Positions 1-9,303 are shown, counted from the stretch's first letter. The stretch: 21,084 nt of DNA from Desulfobacula sp. (GCF_021107415.1 NZ_JAIOSW010000075.1:1-21084); one strand, 5' to 3'. Program-made: numbers and translations. Notes: generated by a model from the letters alone, not told the origin.

Positions 1-785
1 ACATGCATTAAAGGTCCTCCCTGGATACCGGGAAATATCTGACTTCCGATGGTCTTTGCAAATCTTTGGGAAGACAGGATCAAACCACCGCGAGGCCCTC
101 TAAGGGTTTTATGGGTTGTCGAGGTAATCACATCTGCAAACCCCACCGGACTCGGGTGGACTCCACCGGCAACCAGACCCGCGATATGGGCCATGTCTAC
201 CATAAAAAGAGCACCAACAGATCTGGCAATTTCAAAAAACCCTTTAAAATCAATGATTCTGGGATAGGCACTCGCACCTGCCACAATCAGTTTCGGCTGA
301 TGCTTTTTTGCAAGTTCTTCCACCTGGTTCAAGTCAATCGTCTCGGTTTGCTGCGAAAGTCCGTAATGGGCAAAATCATACAATCTACCTGAAAAACTGA
401 CACCGGCACCATGGGTCAGATGACCGCCATGGGAAAGATCCATGGCAAGAATCCGATCTCCGGGATTTAACAAGGCAAAATAAACAGCCATATTGGCCCC
501 TGACCCGGAATGGGGCTGGACATTGGCATATTCGACGTTAAACAATTTTTTAACGCGCTCGATGGCCAGATCTTCTGCCTGATCCACATATTCACAACCA
601 CCATAATATCTTCTTGCAGGATACCCTTCTGCATACTTATTGGTCAGGATAGAGCCTTGTGCTTCCATAACTGCCGGGCTGACGGTATTTTCAGAAGCAA
701 TCAGATTTAATCCATATTCCTGGCGAAGGGCTTCCTGTTCGATAATCTTTGCAATTTGTAAATCCGTCTGATTAACAACTCCCAT
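1..785 (-). CDS. glyA: Serine hydroxymethyltransferase (partial, C-terminus beyond window)
   Basis: Cytoplasmic PLP enzyme that interconverts serine and glycine with tetrahydrofolate, supplying one-carbon units. About 261 residues from the N-terminus are visible; the family is usually near 415, so roughly the last third lies left of the window. Diagnostic stretches are LIASENTVS near residue 28, [13 protein letters not shown] near 51, PHSGSGAN near 91, [12 protein letters not shown] near 197 (Asp197 contacts the PLP pyridine nitrogen) and [14 protein letters not shown] near 221, where Lys226 is the Schiff-base lysine. The ATG at 783-785 follows an AGAGGGTGAT ribosome site. It is the last visible gene of the rpmF-acpP-rpiB-glyA run, 24 bp after rpiB. 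The open frame continues intact to the window edge. Identification is very secure from sequence motifs. Confidence 0.97.
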   Translation of the reverse strand, partial: MGVVNQTDLQIAKIIEQEALRQEYGLNLIASENTVSPAVMEAQGSILTNKYAEGYPARRYYGGCEYVDQAEDLAIERVKKLFNVEYANVQPHSGSGANMAVYFALLNPGDRILAMDLSHGGHLTHGAGVSFSGRLYDFAHYGLSQQTETIDLNQVEELAKKHQPKLIVAGASAYPRIIDFKGFFEIARSVGALFMVDMAHIAGLVAGGVHPSPVGFADVITSTTHKTLRGPRGGLILSSQRFAKTIGSQIFPGIQGGPLMH

Positions 786-809
786 TTTATCACCCTCTTT
801 TTGGATCAT

Positions 810-1250
810 CTAACTATCTATAGTTTGAATACGTTCAAGATGCCGCCCACCTTCAAACTCGGTGGTAAGCCAGGTTTGAACAAGTGCAAATGCAAGGATA
901 TCACCCACAATACGACCGCCAAGGACCAGAATATTGGAATCATTATGAAGCCTGCTCATTTTTGCTGAAAAAATATCGGAACAAAGAGCGGCTCTTACAT
1001 TGGGAAACCGGTTGGCTACCACAGACATGCCAAGCCCGGTGCCGCAAAGCAGAATCCCTTTTAAATATTGCCCTTGTGAAACAGCATTGGCAACTTTTTT
1101 CCCATAATCCACATAATTTACAGATGCCGTGCTTTTTGTGCCTGCATCTTCAACATGATATCCCTTATCAGACAAATAAACCTTGATTTTTTCTTTCAAC
1201 TCATAGGCTGCATGATCACTTCCAATGAAAATGGACCTGTCTTTATCCAT
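810..1250 (-). CDS. rpiB: Ribose-5-phosphate isomerase B
   Basis: Cytoplasmic isomerase of the RpiB/LacAB family that interconverts ribose 5-phosphate and ribulose 5-phosphate in the pentose phosphate pathway. The 146 residues match the family's normal size (about 145-150). Visible signatures are GSDHAAYELKEKI near residue 10, LLCGTGLGMSVVANR near 67 with the catalytic Cys69, RLHNDSNILVLGGR near 100 (His102, Asp104, Arg113) and the terminal FEGGRHLERI segment. The ATG at 1248-1250 has GGAG nine bases upstream. It sits 18 bp after acpP and directly before glyA; the rpiB-glyA adjacency is common in deltaproteobacteria (known from family context, not checked here). An allose-6-phosphate isomerase role is possible within the family, but no sugar operon surrounds it. 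Confidence 0.94.
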   Translation of the reverse strand: MDKDRSIFIGSDHAAYELKEKIKVYLSDKGYHVEDAGTKSTASVNYVDYGKKVANAVSQGQYLKGILLCGTGLGMSVVANRFPNVRAALCSDIFSAKMSRLHNDSNILVLGGRIVGDILAFALVQTWLTTEFEGGRHLERIQTIDS

Positions 1251-1268
1251 TATTATTTACTCCAATTC

Positions 1269-1502
1269 TCAAGATTTTGACTTGATAAAATCAATGGCAT
1301 CCTGAACCGTGAGCAATTGTTCAGCATCATCATCATCAATTTCAATCTCAAAAATTTCTTCCATTGACATGACCAGTTCAACAATTGTCAGGGAATCAGC
1401 GCCAAGATCTTCGATTAAAGATGCCTCCGGAACAATATCCTCGATATCGAGGTCAGGAATCTTTTCTGCAATCACTTTCTTTACTTTTGTTTCAATAGTC
1501 AT
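1269..1502 (-). CDS. acpP: Acyl carrier protein
   Basis: Small acidic carrier of acyl chains in type II fatty acid synthesis. The 77 residues form the usual four-helix ACP. The phosphopantetheine attachment site is the serine of LGADSLTIVELVMSMEE (Ser37), followed by the Glu-rich recognition helix and the acidic run EIEIDDDDAEQL. The ATG at 1500-1502 follows an AAGGAGAT ribosome site about 13 bases upstream. It lies 21 bp after rpmF and before rpiB. In many bacteria rpmF and acpP are separated by plsX, fabH, fabD and fabG, and acpP is followed by fabF. None of these is present here, so fatty-acid synthesis genes must lie elsewhere or be organised differently. The composition is typical of a housekeeping FAS ACP rather than a polyketide carrier. 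Confidence 0.95.
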   Translation of the reverse strand: MTIETKVKKVIAEKIPDLDIEDIVPEASLIEDLGADSLTIVELVMSMEEIFEIEIDDDDAEQLLTVQDAIDFIKSKS

Positions 1503-1523
1503 GGTTTAGACTATCTCCTTTGT

Positions 1524-1712
1524 CTATTCTTCTTCGTCAGCCGGGTCGTTTATATTTCTTCCTTTATAGGCTCCGCATTCAGGACAGGCGGTATGGGGAA
1601 GTTTGGGTTCCTGGCATTCAGGGCATACAGTCACTGTGGGTGCGCTGGTTCTATAATGTGTCCGTCTTTTCCTGCCTCTTGCTTTAGAACTCTTTTGCTT
1701 TGGTACTGCCAT
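1524..1712 (-). CDS. rpmF: Large ribosomal subunit protein bL32
   Basis: Structural protein of the 50S subunit. The 62 residues begin MAVPKQKSSKARGRKRRTHYR, the typical basic L32 N-terminus, and continue into a zinc ribbon with Cys30-x2-Cys33 and Cys43-x2-Cys46. This is therefore the zinc-binding (C+) form, not the zinc-independent paralog made by some bacteria under zinc limitation. The short acidic tail (ADEEE) is ordinary. It is the first gene of a minus-strand run with acpP, rpiB and glyA, and a probable promoter lies about 70-95 bp upstream. plsX, which commonly follows rpmF, is missing. Confidence 0.95.
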   Translation of the reverse strand: MAVPKQKSSKARGRKRRTHYRTSAPTVTVCPECQEPKLPHTACPECGAYKGRNINDPADEEE

Positions 1713-1898
1713 TGATCTCTCCTAACTATATTATTTTATTTGAATTTTCATTATTATATACCAATATAATAAAACATACATATTTACCCCAATTTCTAGA
1801 AACTGTCAAGAAATTAAACCCTGTTGCCCGATTCAAAATTTTATGATACTTAAGGGCTCGATTTTACACTAGATTTACTTTTATTGTATGGAGAACAA
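1713..1898. other. Divergent intergenic region between rpmF and gltX
   Basis: AT-rich spacer of 186 bp between two divergently transcribed housekeeping genes. It contains the rpmF promoter described separately. For gltX only a TTGCCC hexamer (1824-1829) is seen, without a convincing -10 at the right distance, so I do not call a gltX promoter. No ORF, repeat or hairpin of note was found. Confidence 0.5.
1781..1809 (-). promoter_or_regulatory. Probable sigma-70 promoter of rpmF-acpP-rpiB-glyA
   Basis: On the minus strand there is a perfect -35 TTGACA (plus-strand positions 1804-1809), a 17-bp spacer and TAAATA (1781-1786) as a weak -10. This would start transcription near 1773 and give a leader of about 60 nt before rpmF. 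The -35 and spacing are good and the -10 is poor (3 of 6), so the exact -10 is uncertain. Confidence 0.45.
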
Positions 1899-3296
1899 AT
1901 GGATACAATTATTACACGATTTCCCCCCTCCCCCACCGGATACCTTCACATAGGCGGGGCAAGAACAGCACTCTTTAACTGGCTGTATGCAAGAAAAACA
2001 AAAGGAAAATTTATCTTAAGAATTGAAGATACAGATGAGGCAAGGTCCACAAAAGAATCCCTGGATGCCATATTGGAATCCCTTGAATGGCTTGGCATTG
2101 ACTGGGATGAAGGCCCTTATTTTCAGACCCAAAGATACCCTATCTACAATGAATACATAGAAAAACTGATTGAATCAGGGGCGGCCTACTATTGTTCCTG
2201 TACTCCTGACCAAGTCAATACCATGAGGGAAGAAGCAAAGGCCAAAGGATTAAAACCCATGTATAACGGGAACTGCCGGGAAAGAGGCCTTGAAAAGGCA
2301 GACAACACTGTTGTCCGCCTTAAAACTCCGGACTCAGGGGTTACCATTGTAAATGACGTTGTAAAAGGGGATACGGCATTTCAGAATTCTGAAATTGATG
2401 ATTTTATTATCCGGAGAAGTGACGGCTCAGCCATGTACAACCTGGCTGTTGTGATTGATGATATCACCATGGAAATCAATACCATTATCAGGGGGGATGA
2501 CCATCTGATCAACACCCCCAAGCAGATGCTGATATATAAAGCACTGGGAGCAGACATGCCGGTTTTCGGTCATGTCCCCATGGTTCTTGGGTCTGATAAG
2601 TCGCGGTTAAGTAAACGTCATGGTGCCATGTCCGTGGGGGAATACCAAAAAATGGGATTTTTACCCGATGCCATGATCAATTACCTGGTTCGGCTGGGAT
2701 GGTCCCATGGTGACCAGGAATTTTTTGAACGAGATGATCTCATTGATAAATTTGACCTGGAACATCTGGGCAGATCTGCTTCCATGTTTGACACGGATAA
2801 ACTTGTCTCTCTCAATTCAAAACACATTCAAAATAAAAGCCCTGAAGAATTGGCAGGCCATCTCTTATTCCATTTAAAAAACTTAGGAATTGACGCCCAA
2901 AATGATGAATTCACCCGGGGTGTTATCCAAACCCTTCAGTCCAGAAGTAAAACCCTTGCTGAAATGGCCCAAAGTGCTGTTTTTTATTATCAGGATGATG
3001 TGCAATTTGATGAAAAGGCAGCCAAAAAATTTCTAACTCCTGATACACTGGATATTTTACAAAAATCTGCCGACTATATTAAAGGCCTTAAAAACTATGC
3101 CCAGGAAGAGCTTGAAACCGTTTTCAAACAAATCATGGAAGAGACTGAACTTAAGTTCGGAAAGATTGCCCAGCCGTTAAGGGTCGCCATCACCGGCACA
3201 ACAATGAGTCCTGGAATCTTTGAAATGCTTCTGGCCCTTGGCAAAGAAAAAACAATTCTAAGAATTAAAAAAGCCATTGAGTTTATTTCAGGATAA
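1899..3296 (+). CDS. gltX: Glutamyl-tRNA synthetase
   Basis: Class I aminoacyl-tRNA synthetase that charges tRNA(Glu) and, in organisms with GatCAB, probably also tRNA(Gln) (non-discriminating form; inferred from gatA, gatB and gatC in this window). I choose the ATG at 1899 because GGAGAA lies five bases upstream; an in-frame TTG at 1884 would put that site inside the coding region. The 465-residue product has FPPSPTGYLHIGG with the HIGH motif at 17-20, RIEDTDEARS near 41, RLSKRHG (KMSKS equivalent) at 236-242 and the C-terminal PLRVAITGTTMSPGIFEML anticodon-domain signature. Cys99, Cys101 and Cys126 match three ligands of the zinc site known in E. coli GluRS; the fourth is not evident. Its 3' end overlaps the opposing MEMO gene by 9 bp, with no terminator visible between them. 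Confidence 0.97.
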   Translation: MDTIITRFPPSPTGYLHIGGARTALFNWLYARKTKGKFILRIEDTDEARSTKESLDAILESLEWLGIDWDEGPYFQTQRYPIYNEYIEKLIESGAAYYCSCTPDQVNTMREEAKAKGLKPMYNGNCRERGLEKADNTVVRLKTPDSGVTIVNDVVKGDTAFQNSEIDDFIIRRSDGSAMYNLAVVIDDITMEINTIIRGDDHLINTPKQMLIYKALGADMPVFGHVPMVLGSDKSRLSKRHGAMSVGEYQKMGFLPDAMINYLVRLGWSHGDQEFFERDDLIDKFDLEHLGRSASMFDTDKLVSLNSKHIQNKSPEELAGHLLFHLKNLGIDAQNDEFTRGVIQTLQSRSKTLAEMAQSAVFYYQDDVQFDEKAAKKFLTPDTLDILQKSADYIKGLKNYAQEELETVFKQIMEETELKFGKIAQPLRVAITGTTMSPGIFEMLLALGKEKTILRIKKAIEFISG

Positions 3297-4154
3297 AGAA
3301 TAAAGAATTCCGGCATATCCGACAAAACTGTCAGAAGCTGACTTGTCAAAACTTGTGGCGTAGTCAAGTTCAATCGCCTTGACTGCGCCCAATTTTTTAC
3401 AGGCCGCAACAGTGGCAGCAACCGCTCCGGTACAACACATATTTTTATTTTTAAGTCCCTGGGCAATAATATTTGATTCATCCATTTCCATCATTGCCTG
3501 GATAGCATCTCTATCATTTTCGTTTTTCACCCATTCCACAGCTTTTTTACCGGTTCCCGCCGGTGTAAAACCAAAATCAGGGCCATAATGTGTCATATCC
3601 GTGGACCCGATAACCTTTATATTTCTTGACAAATTTTTTGCCTCTTCCACAGCCATATTGCCGATGATGGAGGCAAAAAATGACGGGGCCACGCCGCAGA
3701 CCACTATTTTTGCATCCGGGTAAAAATATTTTATAAACGGATATTGAAGTTCCAAAGTGTTTTCATCGGGGAATTTCAGAGGGGCTCTCTTGCGGATACT
3801 GATACCGGCACAAATCTTATCTGCCAGTTCTTTGTCCACCTCTATATCTCCAAAGGGTGTTTCAACGGCACCGTGGATCAGGATAAAAGGTTCGGACTGC
3901 TTGTGCATATGGGCGCCAAAAAGGATGATAGTGTCAATTTTTTCATCGGATCCCTTTCCTGGATCAAGAGAGGCAATCACCCGGCAGGCAATTGATCCGG
4001 AATAATACCAGCCGGCATGGGGAACAATACCGCCGATGAAATGGCCGCCTAAGGTGCCTTGTTTTTCTTTTAAAAAACCTTGTATGGATGCTTCGCACTC
4101 ATTAGAACTCGCCGGATACCAGGAACCGGCAAATGCCATTTTTTTCTTTTCCAT
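3288..4154 (-). CDS. amrB: MEMO-family protein (AmmeMemoRadiSam system protein B)
   Basis: Member of the MEMO1 family, related in fold to class III extradiol dioxygenases; its bacterial function is unsettled. In many prokaryotes it is associated with an AMMECR1-domain protein and a radical SAM enzyme. The 288 residues match the family length. Visible signatures are MAFAGSWYPAS near residue 6, IVPHAGWYYSGS near 43 (His46), FGAHMHKQSEPF near 79, GSTDMTHYG, a CCTGAVAATVAA segment and the C-terminal SFVGYAGILYSLS. The ATG at 4154 follows GGGAGAG. It is the last gene of the queA-tgt-hypA-hypB run, 12 bp after hypB, which hints at a metal-related or redox role (inference). Neither the AMMECR1 protein nor the radical SAM partner is in the window. 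Its stop codon lies inside the 3' end of gltX. Confidence 0.9.
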   Translation of the reverse strand: MEKKKMAFAGSWYPASSNECEASIQGFLKEKQGTLGGHFIGGIVPHAGWYYSGSIACRVIASLDPGKGSDEKIDTIILFGAHMHKQSEPFILIHGAVETPFGDIEVDKELADKICAGISIRKRAPLKFPDENTLELQYPFIKYFYPDAKIVVCGVAPSFFASIIGNMAVEEAKNLSRNIKVIGSTDMTHYGPDFGFTPAGTGKKAVEWVKNENDRDAIQAMMEMDESNIIAQGLKNKNMCCTGAVAATVAACKKLGAVKAIELDYATSFDKSASDSFVGYAGILYSLS

Positions 4155-4166
4155 GATCTCTCCCTC

Positions 4167-4841
4167 TTATAAGCCCCTGCCTGTTTTTTCAAACACTTTA
4201 ATCTTCAACCACTCAAGCCAGGGCTCAAACCCTTCTTCGGTCTTGGCAGACATCTCAAATACAGGCAGGTGGGGATGCACCTGTTTCATGTTATCCACCA
4301 CCAATTTGGCATCAAAATCAAGGTATGGCAGCAAATCAATTTTGTTTAAAATTGCTACATCGGCAACCCTGAACATCAAAGGATATTTTAAGGGTTTGTC
4401 TTCACCCTCGGTCACACTCAACACCACCGCCCTTGCATCCTCTCCAATATCGAACTCGGCCGGACAGACAAGATTTCCAATATTTTCCACGATAAGAAGA
4501 TCAATATCTTCACATCCCAGCTGCCTTGCAGAAGAAATAATCATGTGTGCGGCCAAATGGCAGTCACCGCCAAACTGGTCTGTATTGATCTGGGTCACTT
4601 TGGCACCGGTAACTTCAAGCCTGTCAGCGTCGTTGGTGGTACAGATATCTCCGACAATCACCCCCACTCTTACACCCGGCATCAGTTTTACCAAAGTTTT
4701 ACAAAGAGTCTCTGTCTTTCCCGATCCAGGGGTCGACATCATGTTGAGAACAAAGACATTCTGTTCTTTAAAAAACTTCCTGCTTTTATCCGCTTCTGTT
4801 TCGTTTGCTTCAAGGACTCTTTTTTGAATGTTTATTTCCAT
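4167..4841 (-). CDS. hypB: Hydrogenase/urease nickel-insertion GTPase HypB
   Basis: SIMIBI-class GTPase that works with HypA to load nickel into [NiFe] hydrogenase large subunits. The 224 residues contain the P-loop STPGSGKT at 36-43, VGDICTTNDADR near 63, QINTDQFGGDCHLAA near 84, IVENIGNLVCPAEFD near 117, NKID at 166-169 and SAKTEEG near 198. Cys94, His95 and Cys126 correspond to the metal-binding site of the G domain. The N-terminal CxxCGC motif and the His-rich stretch of some HypB proteins are absent, so this is the short form. It lies 81 bp after hypA, with a strong hairpin between them, and 12 bp before the MEMO gene. No hydrogenase structural gene, hypC, hypD, hypE or hypF is in the window. 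Confidence 0.95.
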   Translation of the reverse strand: MEINIQKRVLEANETEADKSRKFFKEQNVFVLNMMSTPGSGKTETLCKTLVKLMPGVRVGVIVGDICTTNDADRLEVTGAKVTQINTDQFGGDCHLAAHMIISSARQLGCEDIDLLIVENIGNLVCPAEFDIGEDARAVVLSVTEGEDKPLKYPLMFRVADVAILNKIDLLPYLDFDAKLVVDNMKQVHPHLPVFEMSAKTEEGFEPWLEWLKIKVFEKTGRGL

Positions 4842-4883
4842 TGTTATGCCTGTTCTTATTTATGGTTTATATCTTTAATTGAG

Positions 4884-4918
4884 TGTCTGACCGAAAACCG
4901 CCAATTTTCAGTCAGACA
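4884..4918 (-). repeat. Strong hairpin between hypA and hypB
   Basis: On the plus strand the arms are TGTCTGAC (4884-4891) plus GAAAA (4893-4897) and TTTTC (4905-4909) plus GTCAGACA (4911-4918). One C/A mismatch interrupts the stem and the loop is CCGCCAA: 13 paired bases over 14 positions. It starts 4 nt after the hypA stop. No U-tract follows in the minus-strand transcript, so it is not a standard intrinsic terminator. An mRNA processing or stability element that sets the hypA:hypB ratio is more likely (inference). Confidence 0.7.
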
Positions 4919-4922
4919 TTAT

Positions 4923-5270
4923 TTAATCTGCAAGTTCCAGGGAGGTGATCTCAATCTCCCTTCCGGTAAGCATTTCAACATCCCCGTCCTCACAAAAAGG
5001 ACACTTAAATACTGGTCCTATAACTTCCCATTCATTATCACAGGATTTACAATGAACCCTCACCGGGACAACATCAATTTCCAGTCTGGCATTCTCCAAA
5101 GGGGTGTCCTTTGTTATAATCTCAAAACAGAAGGTCAGACTGTGTTCAACCACTGACGCAAGTTTCCCTATTTTTAAATTGAGTTTTTCAACCTTTGGAT
5201 TCTCAATATCTTCTGGAATAGAATCTATGGCGATCTGAACCAGTTGCTGTGCAATCCCCATTTCGTGCAT
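4923..5270 (-). CDS. hypA: Hydrogenase nickel-incorporation protein HypA
   Basis: Nickel-binding metallochaperone that partners HypB in [NiFe] hydrogenase maturation. I start it at the ATG at 5268-5270, not at an upstream in-frame codon at 5324, because HypA needs His2 right after the initiator Met for nickel binding (MHEMGIAQQL) and because AAGGAAG lies six bases upstream. The upstream choice would also run into tgt. The resulting 115 residues match the family length. Glu3 is conserved, and the zinc domain has Cys74-x2-Cys77 and Cys90-x2-Cys93. It follows tgt by 13 bp and precedes hypB by 81 bp. The neighbouring queuosine genes have no known functional link to nickel insertion, so this looks like operon sharing. 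Confidence 0.95.
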   Translation of the reverse strand: MHEMGIAQQLVQIAIDSIPEDIENPKVEKLNLKIGKLASVVEHSLTFCFEIITKDTPLENARLEIDVVPVRVHCKSCDNEWEVIGPVFKCPFCEDGDVEMLTGREIEITSLELAD

Positions 5271-5283
5271 ATGTGTCTTCCTT

Positions 5284-6420
<1,137 letters not shown>

Positions 6421-7512
6421 CTATTCAATCAGCATGGCATCGCCATAGCTGAAAAATCGATAATCTCTATTTATGGCTTTTTGGTATGCATCCAGTATTT
6501 TTTCCCGGTTATAAAATGCAGATACCAGCATCAAAAGCGTGGATTCGGGAAGATGAAAATTGGTAAGCATGGCATCCACGCATTTAAAAATGTAACCGGG
6601 ATATATAAAAAGATCACACATGCCGGTCTTGGCTGTGACCATTCCTTTTTCATCAGATAAAAACTCAAGAGTCCTGACGCTGGTGGTACCCACCGCAACA
6701 ACACGACGGTTTTGGCGCCTGGCCCTATTGATTTTATCTGCATTTTCCTTAGACAAAGAAAAATATTCCGAATGAATCTGATGATCTCTGATATCATCAA
6801 CTCTTACCGGTACAAATGTTCCATATCCGACATGAAGAGTTATTTTTGCAAATTCAATTCCCTTTTTTCCAAGATCATCCATTAATGCTTCTGTAAAATG
6901 AAGACCTGCTGTCGGTGCTGCCACCGCACCCTCTTTTGATGCATAAACGGTCTGATAGTCTTCCCGGTCAGTTGATACGGAAGATAGATCATCTCTCTTT
7001 ATATAAGGCGGCAAAGGAATTTTACCGGATTTTTTTAAAAATTTTAAAAATTTATTGCCATTTAAAAACTTTATTTTTGAAACAAACCCATTTACAGCTT
7101 CAACACTGGCTTCAATCTTGGCTTCACCCTCATCTCCCAGTAAAAGCTTTGCACCTTTTTTCGGATTTTTTGATGCCTTAATCAGACAATCGCATTTGAA
7201 AAAACCTGTTTCCTCCAAATTTTTCATTCCGGTTGCATAATCAATAATCAATACCTCAACCTTGCCGCCGGTCTCCTTTACACCCGTCAGCCTTGCCGGA
7301 ACCACCTTAGTATTATTGATCACCAAAAGGTCATCACTCTTAAGCAATGCTGTAATGTCTTTAAATCGATGGTGACAAATAATTTCAGATCTTCTGTTCA
7401 GATGTAAAAGTTTGGATCCACTTCTGTTTTTACAAGGTATCTGGGCAATCTTTTCCTTTGGCAAATCATAATCATAGTCGGATAACCTGAAGGTCACATG
7501 TAATTGGGACAT
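6421..7512 (-). CDS. queA: S-adenosylmethionine:tRNA ribosyltransferase-isomerase
   Basis: Transfers and isomerises the ribosyl moiety of SAM onto preQ1-34 in tRNA to give epoxyqueuosine. I choose the ATG at 7510-7512 (MSQLHVTFRLSDYDYDLP). The longer frame to 7545 adds 11 residues that merely overlap the upstream gene. The resulting 363 residues agree with family size. Recognisable segments are LSDYDYDLPKEKIAQIP at the N-terminus, NNTKVVPARL, PTAGLHFTEALMDDL, LHVGYGTFVPVR, VGTTSVRTLE and TNFHLPESTLLMLVSAF, ending in YRFFSYGDAMLI. The start codon overlaps the stop of the small DUF2065-like gene by one base (TGATG), which suggests translational coupling. tgt follows 6 bp later. Confidence 0.96.
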   Translation of the reverse strand: MSQLHVTFRLSDYDYDLPKEKIAQIPCKNRSGSKLLHLNRRSEIICHHRFKDITALLKSDDLLVINNTKVVPARLTGVKETGGKVEVLIIDYATGMKNLEETGFFKCDCLIKASKNPKKGAKLLLGDEGEAKIEASVEAVNGFVSKIKFLNGNKFLKFLKKSGKIPLPPYIKRDDLSSVSTDREDYQTVYASKEGAVAAPTAGLHFTEALMDDLGKKGIEFAKITLHVGYGTFVPVRVDDIRDHQIHSEYFSLSKENADKINRARRQNRRVVAVGTTSVRTLEFLSDEKGMVTAKTGMCDLFIYPGYIFKCVDAMLTNFHLPESTLLMLVSAFYNREKILDAYQKAINRDYRFFSYGDAMLIE

Positions 7513-7703
7513 CAGCTCCCATCCATTGCAAAATAAACAATGCAAAGCCCTGCAAACATCAGAACAAACCCAAACTTTCTAAGCTTTATGTCATCAAGCC
7601 CGGTAATCATCTGAACCATTTCTTTCATTTTACCGGGAAATGCAAAGTATGGCAGCCCTTCAACGATCATGACCATGCCGATGACACAAAAGAAAAACTT
7701 CAT
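7512..7703 (-). CDS. DUF2065-like small membrane protein
   Basis: A 63-residue protein with two hydrophobic segments: roughly residues 3-22 (FFCVIGMVMIVEGLPYFAFP) and residues 44-58 (FGFVLMFAGLCIVYF). A short basic, amphipathic stretch with PGKMKEM and DDIKLRK lies between them. The layout and the G-x-x-MIVEGLPYF start match the DUF2065 (YjeT-like) family of small inner-membrane proteins, whose function is not established. It heads the queA-tgt-hypA-hypB-MEMO run and is fused to queA by a one-base stop/start overlap. No signal for a specific partner is seen. Recognition is from memory of the family; an HMM search would settle it. Confidence 0.8.
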   Translation of the reverse strand: MKFFFCVIGMVMIVEGLPYFAFPGKMKEMVQMITGLDDIKLRKFGFVLMFAGLCIVYFAMDGS

Positions 7704-7873
7704 ATAAGCCCTATCCTTTTTAATTTCTAATGGTTAAAAAACAATCGATATCACTTTTATAATTTTAGTCATTTTTATGCAATAAAAATTATATTGATTA
7801 ATAAAAATATCAAGGTTATAAAAGGAGGTTATTGTTAAATAAAAAAATAAAATAATTAGGAAAATAAAGCGTT
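7704..7873. other. AT-rich divergent promoter region of the queA operon and gatB
   Basis: This 170-bp spacer is very AT-rich. It holds the gatB promoter described separately. For the minus-strand operon a perfect -10 hexamer TATAAT is present (plus positions 7788-7793), but no good -35 stands 16-18 bp from it, so the queA-side promoter is only suspected. No ORF of credible length and no intrinsic terminator was found. Confidence 0.5.
7794..7822 (+). promoter_or_regulatory. Probable sigma-70 promoter of gatB
   Basis: TTGATT (7794-7799), a 17-bp spacer and TATAAA (7817-7822). Predicted transcription start is near 7829-7831, giving a leader of about 44 nt. The AGGAGG at 7823-7828 falls between the -10 and the predicted start, so it would not be in the mRNA. 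gatB translation instead relies on a weaker TAGGAAAA about 12 bases before its ATG. Confidence 0.5.
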
Positions 7874-9301
7874 ATGCAGTTTGAACCTGTCATCGGTCTT
7901 GAAGTCCACGCACAACTAAAAACCAAAACCAAAATATTCTGCGGGTGTTCCACCCAGTTTGGAAAATCACCCAATGCCAATACCTGTCCTGTTTGTACGG
8001 GCATGCCTGGCATGTTACCGGTCCTGAATAAACAAGCGGTATCCTTTGCCATAAAAGCCGCCCTTGCAACCCATTGTAAAATAAATCAGGAAAGCCGCTT
8101 TGACAGGAAAAACTATTTTTATCCGGACCTTCCAAAAGGGTATCAGATATCCCAATATGCAATCCCGATTGCTGAACATGGGTATCTTGAGATCGAAACC
8201 GATAAAACAGGCCAAAAAAAAATAGGCATTACACGGATTCATATGGAAGAGGATGCAGGAAAACTCATCCATGATCCCGCAAGAGCCAGGAGCATGGTGG
8301 ATCTGAACAGGACCGGGGTTCCCTTAATTGAGATTGTCAGCGAGCCGGACATTCGAACCTCAAAGGAAGCAGGCGTCTATTTAAGGAAACTGCATTCCAT
8401 CCTGAAATATATTGATGTCTGTGACGGCAACATGGAACAGGGAAATTTCAGGTGCGATGCCAATATATCATTAAGGCCCAGGGGCCAAAAAGAATTCGGC
8501 ACCAGAACAGAGCTTAAAAACCTGAACTCTTTTAAAAATGTTGAAAAAGCCATCCTTTATGAAATTGAACGTCAGACCTATGTTTTAGAAGAAGGCAAAC
8601 AAGTGATCCAGGAGACAAGACTATGGGATCCGTCTAAAAACAAGACAACTTCCATGCGCGGCAAAGAGGATGCCCATGATTACCGGTATTTTCCTGACCC
8701 GGATCTTGTACCGCTCATTGTTGATGACAACTGGATACAAATAGTTGCCAGGGAGATACCCGAACTTCCCGATGAAAAGCGTTCAAGGTTCATTAAGGAG
8801 TATAAACTTGTGGACTATGATGCCAAAATTTTGACTTCATCCATTGAACTTGCTGATTTTTTTGAAAAAGCTGCAGCGCCCTTAAAAGATAAAAAACAGG
8901 CGGCCAACTGGATTATGACCACACTGCTTGGCATGCTGAACGCTAAGGGAATTACCATAACAAAATCCCCTGTCACGGCCACGGCCTTTTCAAAACTTCT
9001 TCAACTGATTGAAGATGGAAAGATCAATACCAGTGCTGCAAAAACAGTATTTGATGAGATGGTTGACACATTGAAAGATCCAAAAATCATTATCAAGGAA
9101 AAAGGACTTGAACAGGTGTCAGATTCATCTGAGCTTGAAGCAATGGTTACGGAAATTATTGATGAAAATCCTGATGAAGTCGCCGCATACAGGGATGGCA
9201 AAACCAAACTCTTCAGCTTTTTCATGGGACAGATCATGAAAAAAACCCGGGGGAAAGCTGATCCTAAAATTGTAACCCAATTGCTGAAAAACAAACTTTA
9301 G
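7874..9301 (+). CDS. gatB: Asp-tRNA(Asn)/Glu-tRNA(Gln) amidotransferase subunit B
   Basis: tRNA-binding kinase subunit of GatCAB. It phosphorylates the carboxylate of mischarged Glu-tRNA(Gln) or Asp-tRNA(Asn) so that ammonia from GatA can amidate it. The 475 residues are normal length. The N-terminus [19 protein letters not shown] leads into the zinc-binding Cys23, Cys25, Cys38 and Cys41 (CGCST...CPVCTGMPG). [42 protein letters not shown] and [11 protein letters not shown] are classic GatB segments, and the C-terminus is the helical YqeY-like tRNA-binding domain. An in-frame stop at 7853 forbids any earlier start. gatB is separated from gatC-gatA by about 8.5 kb on the opposite strand. It heads a plus-strand run with three accessory genes. 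Confidence 0.97.
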   Translation: MQFEPVIGLEVHAQLKTKTKIFCGCSTQFGKSPNANTCPVCTGMPGMLPVLNKQAVSFAIKAALATHCKINQESRFDRKNYFYPDLPKGYQISQYAIPIAEHGYLEIETDKTGQKKIGITRIHMEEDAGKLIHDPARARSMVDLNRTGVPLIEIVSEPDIRTSKEAGVYLRKLHSILKYIDVCDGNMEQGNFRCDANISLRPRGQKEFGTRTELKNLNSFKNVEKAILYEIERQTYVLEEGKQVIQETRLWDPSKNKTTSMRGKEDAHDYRYFPDPDLVPLIVDDNWIQIVAREIPELPDEKRSRFIKEYKLVDYDAKILTSSIELADFFEKAAAPLKDKKQAANWIMTTLLGMLNAKGITITKSPVTATAFSKLLQLIEDGKINTSAAKTVFDEMVDTLKDPKIIIKEKGLEQVSDSSELEAMVTEIIDENPDEVAAYRDGKTKLFSFFMGQIMKKTRGKADPKIVTQLLKNKL

Positions 9302-9303
9302 TT

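Noticed and set aside
4036..4827. 263-codon plus-strand ORF opposite hypB and the MEMO gene
   Set aside because: It is antisense to two genes with clear family motifs; its translation has no coherent domain and it is a reading-frame shadow.
7823..7855. AGGAGG followed by a TTG-initiated 7-codon mini-ORF ahead of gatB, as a possible leader peptide
   Set aside because: The best promoter (TTGATT-17-TATAAA) places AGGAGG upstream of the transcription start, so it would not be in the mRNA. The mini-ORF is just AT-rich sequence.
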